9,344 nt of DNA from Ruminococcus sp. UBA3387 (lineage in GTDB: Bacteria; Bacillota; Clostridia; Oscillospirales; Ruminococcaceae). Where the stretch lies: assembly GCA_002358895.1 (NCBI GenBank), contig DEPR01000050.1, forward strand, positions 1 to 9,344, written 5' to 3'. The notes under the pieces were generated by a model that was given only the letters and a program-made list of their open reading frames with translations, had not been told where the DNA came from and made no database searches. How positions within the stretch are numbered: the stretch's first letter is position 1; each line of letters begins with the position of its first letter. The translations under genes were made by a program, and so were the position numbers. Below, in pieces: positions 6,492 to 9,344 of this stretch.

Positions 6492-6932
6492 TTACATCAC
6501 CTCAGCCTTTCCGCCTGCCTTTTCAATCTTTTCCTTAGCAGATGCAGAGAAAGCTGTAGCCTTTACAGTGAGGTTCTTTGTAAGCTCACCGTTACCGAGT
6601 ACTTTTACGCCGTCAAGTTCCTTTTTGATAAGACCTGATGCAATCAAAAGCTCAGCGTCAACTACTGTTCCATCTACAAATCTGTCAAGATCTGATACAT
6701 TTACTACAGCATATTCTGTTGCAAAAATATTATTGAATCCACGCTTTGGAATACGTCTAGCAAGTGTGGTCTGACCGCCTTCAAAGCCTGGTCTTACGCC
6801 ACCGCCTGAACGAGCGTTCTGACCCTTATGACCCTTACCAGCTGTCTTACCGTGACCTGAACCGTGGCCACGTCCGATACGCTTTACATCTCTTGTTGAG
6901 CCTGGATTTGGTGATAATTCGTGCAATTTCAT
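6492..6932 (-). CDS. rplO: Ribosomal protein L15 (uL15)
   Basis: L15 is an assembly protein of the 50S subunit whose extended, glycine-rich N-terminal arm threads into 23S rRNA. The 146-residue product shows this arm clearly: [20 protein letters not shown], then [20 protein letters not shown] (about 21-40), followed by [18 protein letters not shown] and [10 protein letters not shown] globular C-terminal domain follows and ends in [10 protein letters not shown]. The start ATG has AGGAGGTG 8 nt upstream. Its TAA is only 2 nt from the secY start, and the secY SD lies inside its last codons, so the two are probably translationally coupled (inference). Confidence 0.98.
   Translation of the reverse strand: MKLHELSPNPGSTRDVKRIGRGHGSGHGKTAGKGHKGQNARSGGGVRPGFEGGQTTLARRIPKRGFNNIFATEYAVVNVSDLDRFVDGTVVDAELLIASGLIKKELDGVKVLGNGELTKNLTVKATAFSASAKEKIEKAGGKAEVM
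6496..6503 (-). promoter_or_regulatory. Ribosome binding site of the GTG-initiated secY, inside rplO
   Basis: GAGGTGAT on the minus strand overlaps the last codons of rplO, 6 nt before the GTG at 6487-6489. An upstream ATG within it (6495-6497) is followed immediately by TAA and cannot serve as the start. Confidence 0.8.
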
Positions 6933-6951
6933 ATGTTAGCACCTCCTTGCT

Positions 6952-7131
6952 TTACGCTTCGGTTACTTTTACAAGATGGGATATAACCTTAATTTTTCCC
7001 TGTGTTTGTGCGTTATCAGGCTGAACTGTAACAGCACCGATTTTTCTAAGACCAAGTGATTCTGCAGTTGCAATCTGCTTCTTGCTCTTAGAGTTAAGGC
7101 TTCTAACCAACTCAATTTTCAAGTTTGCCAT
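6952..7131 (-). CDS. rpmD: Ribosomal protein L30 (uL30)
   Basis: A small gene of 59 codons plus TAA, read directly from the minus strand. The product begins MANLKIELVRSLNSKSKKQI and continues with ATAESLGLRKIGAVTVQPDN, ending HLVKVTEA. This is the bacterial L30 pattern: a first strand 'L.I.LV.S', then 'K..Q..T...LGLRKI...V...D', and a final strand with 'I..V.HLV.V'. L30 binds 23S rRNA on the solvent side of the 50S subunit. The length fits the ~60-residue family. It lies 13 nt downstream of rpsE with AGGAGGACATTGCA-like spacing before the ATG, and 19 nt upstream of rplO. The order S5-L30-L15 is the canonical one. Confidence 0.96.
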   Translation of the reverse strand: MANLKIELVRSLNSKSKKQIATAESLGLRKIGAVTVQPDNAQTQGKIKVISHLVKVTEA

Positions 7132-7144
7132 TGCAATGTCCTCC

Positions 7145-7645
7145 TTAGCCTAAAATTTCTTTAACTGACTTGCCTCTCTTAGCAGCAACTTCTTCAGCTG
7201 ATTTAACTGAAGCAAGACCGTTGATTGTAGCTCTTACTACGTTGCAAGGATTGTTTGAACGAAGAGACTTTGTTCTGATATCCTTGATTCCGGCCATTTC
7301 TACTACTGCTCTGACAGGACCGCCAGCGATAACTCCGGTACCCTTTGCAGCAGGTTTCATAAGAACTTCGCCTGCACCAAATTTACCGATGATTTCGTGT
7401 GGAATTGTTGTTCCCTTAAGTGAAACCTTTACAAGGTTTTTCTTTGCGTCCTCAATACCCTTACGGATTGCGTCCGGAACTTCGCTTGATTTACCCAAGC
7501 CGAAACCTACTGTTCCGTTTCCGTCGCCTACAACAATAAGAGCTGAGAACTTCATGATACGTCCACCTTTAACAGTCTTTGATACTCTGTTAATAGCAAC
7601 TACCTTTTCACTAAGTTCCAATGTTGAAGCATCTATTAAAGCCAA
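7145..7645 (-). CDS. rpsE: Ribosomal protein S5 (uS5), TTG start
   Basis: S5 lies at the mRNA entry side of the 30S body and contributes to decoding accuracy. The 166-residue protein has the N-terminal double-stranded-RNA-binding-like S5 domain (about 10-75), including [20 protein letters not shown] and [14 protein letters not shown]. Its C-terminal S5 domain (about 90-166) has [20 protein letters not shown] and the [15 protein letters not shown] block. The start codon is TTG at 7643-7645. It is supported by GGAGG 8 nt upstream, by the N-terminal length ([20 protein letters not shown] aligns in register with the remembered Bacillus S5 start), and by the lack of an in-frame ATG before residue 31, which would delete part of the conserved domain. 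It follows rplR and precedes rpmD. Confidence 0.97.
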   Translation of the reverse strand: MALIDASTLELSEKVVAINRVSKTVKGGRIMKFSALIVVGDGNGTVGFGLGKSSEVPDAIRKGIEDAKKNLVKVSLKGTTIPHEIIGKFGAGEVLMKPAAKGTGVIAGGPVRAVVEMAGIKDIRTKSLRSNNPCNVVRATINGLASVKSAEEVAAKRGKSVKEILG

Positions 7646-7652
7646 AAGTATA

Positions 7653-7660
7653 ACCTCCTC
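7653..7660 (-). promoter_or_regulatory. Ribosome binding site of the TTG-initiated rpsE
   Basis: GAGGAGGT on the minus strand, 8 nt (from GGAGG) upstream of the TTG at 7643-7645. This near-perfect SD at good spacing is the main support for TTG as the real initiator. Confidence 0.85.
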
Positions 7661-7662
7661 TT

Positions 7663-8022
7663 TTAGAACTTGAGTCCGCCTTCGCGAGCTCCGTCTGCCA
7701 ATTCTTTAACACGTCCGTGATAGAGATAACCGCCTCTGTCGAATACAACATTTTCGATACCCTTATCAGCAGCCGCCTTAGCAATCATTTCTCCAACCTT
7801 ACGAGCGCCTTCCTTGTTACCGCCGTTACCTTCAAAGTCCTTAGCCATTGAAGAAGCTGAACAAAGTGTTACACCCTTTACGTCGTCGATGATCTGTGCA
7901 TAAATATGCTTTGAGGAGCGGAATACGTTAAGGCGAGGACACTCAGCAGTACCTGAAATCTTGTTACGAACTCTGCCGTGTCTCTTTGCTCTTGCCTTCG
8001 CTCTATCAAGCTTTTTCACCAT
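7663..8022 (-). CDS. rplR: Ribosomal protein L18 (uL18)
   Basis: L18 binds 5S rRNA and, with L5, anchors it in the central protuberance of the 50S subunit. The 119-residue product has the basic N-terminal tail typical of the family ([19 protein letters not shown]). The core strand [18 protein letters not shown] lies at about 30-47. The C-terminal part carries [20 protein letters not shown], which matches the conserved 'FDRGGY.YHGRVKALAD' block, and the end GGLKF is also typical. The ATG start has AAGGAGA upstream. The gene sits between rplF and rpsE, as in the standard spc operon, and its TAA is 17 nt before the rpsE start, so the rpsE SD lies just downstream of the stop. Confidence 0.98.
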   Translation of the reverse strand: MVKKLDRAKARAKRHGRVRNKISGTAECPRLNVFRSSKHIYAQIIDDVKGVTLCSASSMAKDFEGNGGNKEGARKVGEMIAKAAADKGIENVVFDRGGYLYHGRVKELADGAREGGLKF

Positions 8023-8041
8023 AGTAATTCTCTCCTTTTAA

Positions 8042-8593
8042 TTACTTCTTAGCACCCTTACCAGCTTTACCTTCCTTACGGATGATATATTCACCGGTAT
8101 AACGAATACCCTTGCCCTTATATGGCTCAGGTGGACGCTTTTCACGGATTTCACAAGCGAACTGACCTACTGCCTGCTTATCGATACCTGAAACGATAAT
8201 CTGGTTTGGATTTGGAACATCAATTGTGATGCCATCTGTTTCTGGCATAATTACCTGATGTGAGAAGCCAAGGTTCATAACAAGGTCCTTACCCTGCTTA
8301 GCTGCTCTGTAACCAACACCAACGATTTCAAGTGTCTTTGAAAAACCGTTTGTAACACCCTCAATCATATTTGCGATGAGAGTTCTTGTAAGACCGTGAA
8401 GTGACTTGTGAAGCTTATCCTCTGAAGGACGAGCAACTGTTACTTCACCGTTCTCGAATTTAATAATCATATCCTTGTTATAGGATTTTGTAAGTGTACC
8501 CTTAGGTCCCTTTACAGTAACTACGTTACCATCAGCAATAGTAACCTCTACGCCGGCAGGAACACTAATAGGCTTTAAACCGATTCTTGACAT
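8042..8593 (-). CDS. rplF: Ribosomal protein L6 (uL6)
   Basis: L6 binds domain VI of 23S rRNA near the sarcin-ricin loop and the factor-binding site of the 50S subunit. It folds as two tandem related alpha/beta domains (about residues 1-80 and 81-183). The N-terminus [15 protein letters not shown] and the C-terminal signature [20 protein letters not shown] (157-176) are diagnostic. Length is 183 aa. The start chosen is the ATG at 8591-8593, with GGAGG 9 nt upstream. A reading from a TTG at 8614 would add seven residues (MVRRTNN), translate the SD itself and overlap rpsH, so it is unlikely. The gene follows rpsH after a 14-bp gap and precedes rplR after 19 bp. Confidence 0.97.
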   Translation of the reverse strand: MSRIGLKPISVPAGVEVTIADGNVVTVKGPKGTLTKSYNKDMIIKFENGEVTVARPSEDKLHKSLHGLTRTLIANMIEGVTNGFSKTLEIVGVGYRAAKQGKDLVMNLGFSHQVIMPETDGITIDVPNPNQIIVSGIDKQAVGQFACEIREKRPPEPYKGKGIRYTGEYIIRKEGKAGKGAKK

Positions 8594-8601
8594 ATTATTA
8601 G

Positions 8602-8609
8602 TCCTCCTT
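8602..8609 (-). promoter_or_regulatory. Ribosome binding site deciding the rplF start
   Basis: AAGGAGGA on the minus strand; its first two bases are the last two of the rpsH TAA stop. It lies 9 nt (from GGAGG) upstream of the ATG at 8593. An overlap this tight suggests ribosomes finishing rpsH could start rplF (inference). Confidence 0.85.
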
Positions 8610-9006
8610 ACCAAACAAATGCGAGAACTTCTCCGCCGACATTCAGCTCACGAGCCTTCTTGTCTGTTACAACACCCTTAGATGTAGAAATGATTGCAAT
8701 ACCCAATCCTTTCATAACCTTTGGCATATCTTCACAGCTTGAGTAAATTCTCAAACCTGGCTTTGAAACTCTTCTAAGTCCAGAAATAACAGAATTTCTG
8801 TTCTCATCATATTTTAGAGTAATTCTGATGATACCCTGCTTTCCGTCTTCAATGATTTTGAAGTCCTTGATATAACCTTCATCCAAAAGGATCTGTGTGA
8901 TGGACTTCTTCATATTAGATGCAGGAACGTCAACTGTTGCGTGCTTTGCAGAACTTGCATTACGAATTCTGGTCAATAAATCTGCTATTGTATCAGTAAT
9001 TTGCAT
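8608..9006 (-). CDS. rpsH: Ribosomal protein S8 (uS8)
   Basis: S8 is a primary 16S rRNA-binding protein of the central domain of the 30S subunit. In E. coli it is also the autogenous repressor of the spc operon; whether that holds here cannot be seen. The protein starts [17 protein letters not shown] and ends with the S8 signature: [14 protein letters not shown] at 106-119, then [10 protein letters not shown] chose the ATG at 9004-9006 because it gives 132 residues, the usual length in Bacillus, and has GGAGG 9 nt upstream in the gap after rpsN. A longer in-frame reading begins at 9063, but its extra 19 residues fall inside rpsN in another frame and are not S8-like. The SD of rplF begins in its stop codon. 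Confidence 0.97.
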   Translation of the reverse strand: MQITDTIADLLTRIRNASSAKHATVDVPASNMKKSITQILLDEGYIKDFKIIEDGKQGIIRITLKYDENRNSVISGLRRVSKPGLRIYSSCEDMPKVMKGLGIAIISTSKGVVTDKKARELNVGGEVLAFVW

Positions 9007-9011
9007 GCTTG

Positions 9012-9023
9012 TTAACCTCCTTT
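9012..9023 (-). promoter_or_regulatory. Ribosome binding site deciding the rpsH start
   Basis: AAAGGAGGTTAA-type sequence, with the GGAGG core at 9016-9020, lies 9 nt upstream of the ATG at 9006 and overlaps the end of rpsN. It supports the 132-residue S8 start over the longer reading from 9063. Confidence 0.85.
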
Positions 9024-9208
9024 TACCAACTAGCCTTCTTAACTCCCGGGATCTGACCATCATGAGCCAATTCTCTGAAGCAGATACGGCAGATACCGAA
9101 CTTTCTCAGATAAGCATGTGGTCTTCCACAGATTTTACATCTGTTGTAAGCACGAGTGGAATACTTAGGCTTTGCCTGTTGTTTGTTAATCATAGCCTTT
9201 TTAGCCAT
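9023..9208 (-). CDS. rpsN: Ribosomal protein S14, zinc-binding type (uS14, type Z)
   Basis: S14 binds 16S rRNA in the head of the 30S subunit, next to S3 and S10, and is added late in assembly. At 61 residues this is the short, zinc-binding form common in Firmicutes, not the ~100-residue zinc-free form. Two CxxC pairs are intact, C24-x2-C27 and C40-x2-C43, set in the family pattern '[26 protein letters not shown]'-like core (residues 23-48), with the usual C-terminal 'PGVKKASW'. The ATG start is preceded by a strong GAGGAGG. The gene lies between rplE and rpsH, with a 16-bp gap before rpsH. Type Z S14 depends on zinc. Some bacteria keep a zinc-free paralogue under Zur control elsewhere, but none is visible here. 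Confidence 0.98.
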   Translation of the reverse strand: MAKKAMINKQQAKPKYSTRAYNRCKICGRPHAYLRKFGICRICFRELAHDGQIPGVKKASW

Positions 9209-9230
9209 CTTATATTTCCTCCTCTAAATC

Positions 9231-9344
9231 TTACTTGTCAGCGAATGGAGCACCCATCAATGAAAGCAGCTCCTTAGCTTCTTCGTCTGTGTTTGCGGTA
9301 GTGATGAAGTTAATATCCATACCACGAACCTTGTCGATCTTATC
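9231..9344 (-). CDS. rplE: Ribosomal protein L5 (uL5), C-terminal fragment
   Basis: Partial gene: only the last 37 codons and the TAA stop are inside the window; the rest lies beyond the right edge. L5 sits in the central protuberance of the 50S subunit, binds 5S rRNA together with L18, and contacts the P-site tRNA. The visible tail reads [20 protein letters not shown] followed by a stretch ending GAPFADK. This matches the conserved L5 C-terminus, in which an 'RGMDI' strand is followed by 'TTANTDEEA' and a short helix before a 'G.PF' end. It is followed after 22 bp by rpsN, the usual spc-operon order (L5, S14, S8, L6). Nothing about its start or full length can be said. Confidence 0.95.
   Translation of the reverse strand, partial: DKIDKVRGMDINFITTANTDEEAKELLSLMGAPFADK

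Noticed and set aside
7170..7673. Long plus-strand open frame (167 codons) opposite rpsE
   Set aside because: It is the antisense shadow of a clear S5 gene, with no SD, and its composition follows from reading the reverse of rpsE.
8594..8614. Extended rplF start at a TTG adding seven residues
   Set aside because: The extension would translate the SD and overlap rpsH; the ATG at 8593 gives the standard L6 N-terminus.
9007..9063. Extended rpsH start adding 19 residues
   Set aside because: The added part lies within rpsN in another frame and is unlike S8; the ATG at 9006 has a perfect SD and normal length.
1..9344. Mobile element, CRISPR array, defence or biosynthetic system
   Set aside because: Every stretch is accounted for by core genes in canonical order; no direct repeats, transposase, integrase or foreign-looking composition was seen.

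Overview
This window is a block of core translation and transcription genes from a low-to-moderate G+C Gram-positive bacterium, most likely a Clostridia member. The details, such as the zinc-type S14 N-terminus, resemble Ruminococcus/Oscillospiraceae proteins, but genus is a guess from memory. All 19 genes lie on the minus strand and are transcribed from high to low coordinates. They form the distal part of the S10-spc-alpha ribosomal protein supercluster. The window opens inside rplE on the right and closes after rplQ on the left, where strong hairpins end the transcript.

In transcription order: rplE (3' end only), rpsN (zinc type), rpsH, rplF, rplR, rpsE, rpmD, rplO, secY, adk, map, a KOW-domain protein gene, infA, rpmJ, rpsM, rpsK, rpsD, rpoA, rplQ. 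Two short genes, rpmD (L30, 59 aa) and rpmJ (L36, 37 aa), were read directly from the sequence. Almost every gene has a strong Shine-Dalgarno (SD) sequence of the GGAGG type. Spacers are mostly 2-60 bp, so the region reads as one polycistronic unit. Coding density is very high, and no stretch over 100 bp lacks a gene.

The genes share one purpose: they build both ribosomal subunits (L5, L6, L15, L17, L18, L30, L36; S4, S5, S8, S11, S13, S14), start translation (IF-1), trim nascent chains (methionine aminopeptidase), export proteins (SecY), balance adenylates (Adk) and make the RNA polymerase alpha subunit. Having rpsD between rpsK and rpoA is the arrangement of Clostridia and E. coli, unlike B. 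subtilis, where rpsD is a separate unit.

No mobile element, CRISPR array, tRNA, defence system or foreign-looking segment was seen. I found no convincing promoter; the main one must lie upstream, beyond the right edge. The parts least explained by known genes are the two longest spacers (95 bp before rpsD, 100 bp before rpoA), both with inverted repeats, and the three consecutive hairpins after rplQ. I do not see a new biological system here. The leads offered are modest ones about RNA structure, start codons and one poorly characterised protein.
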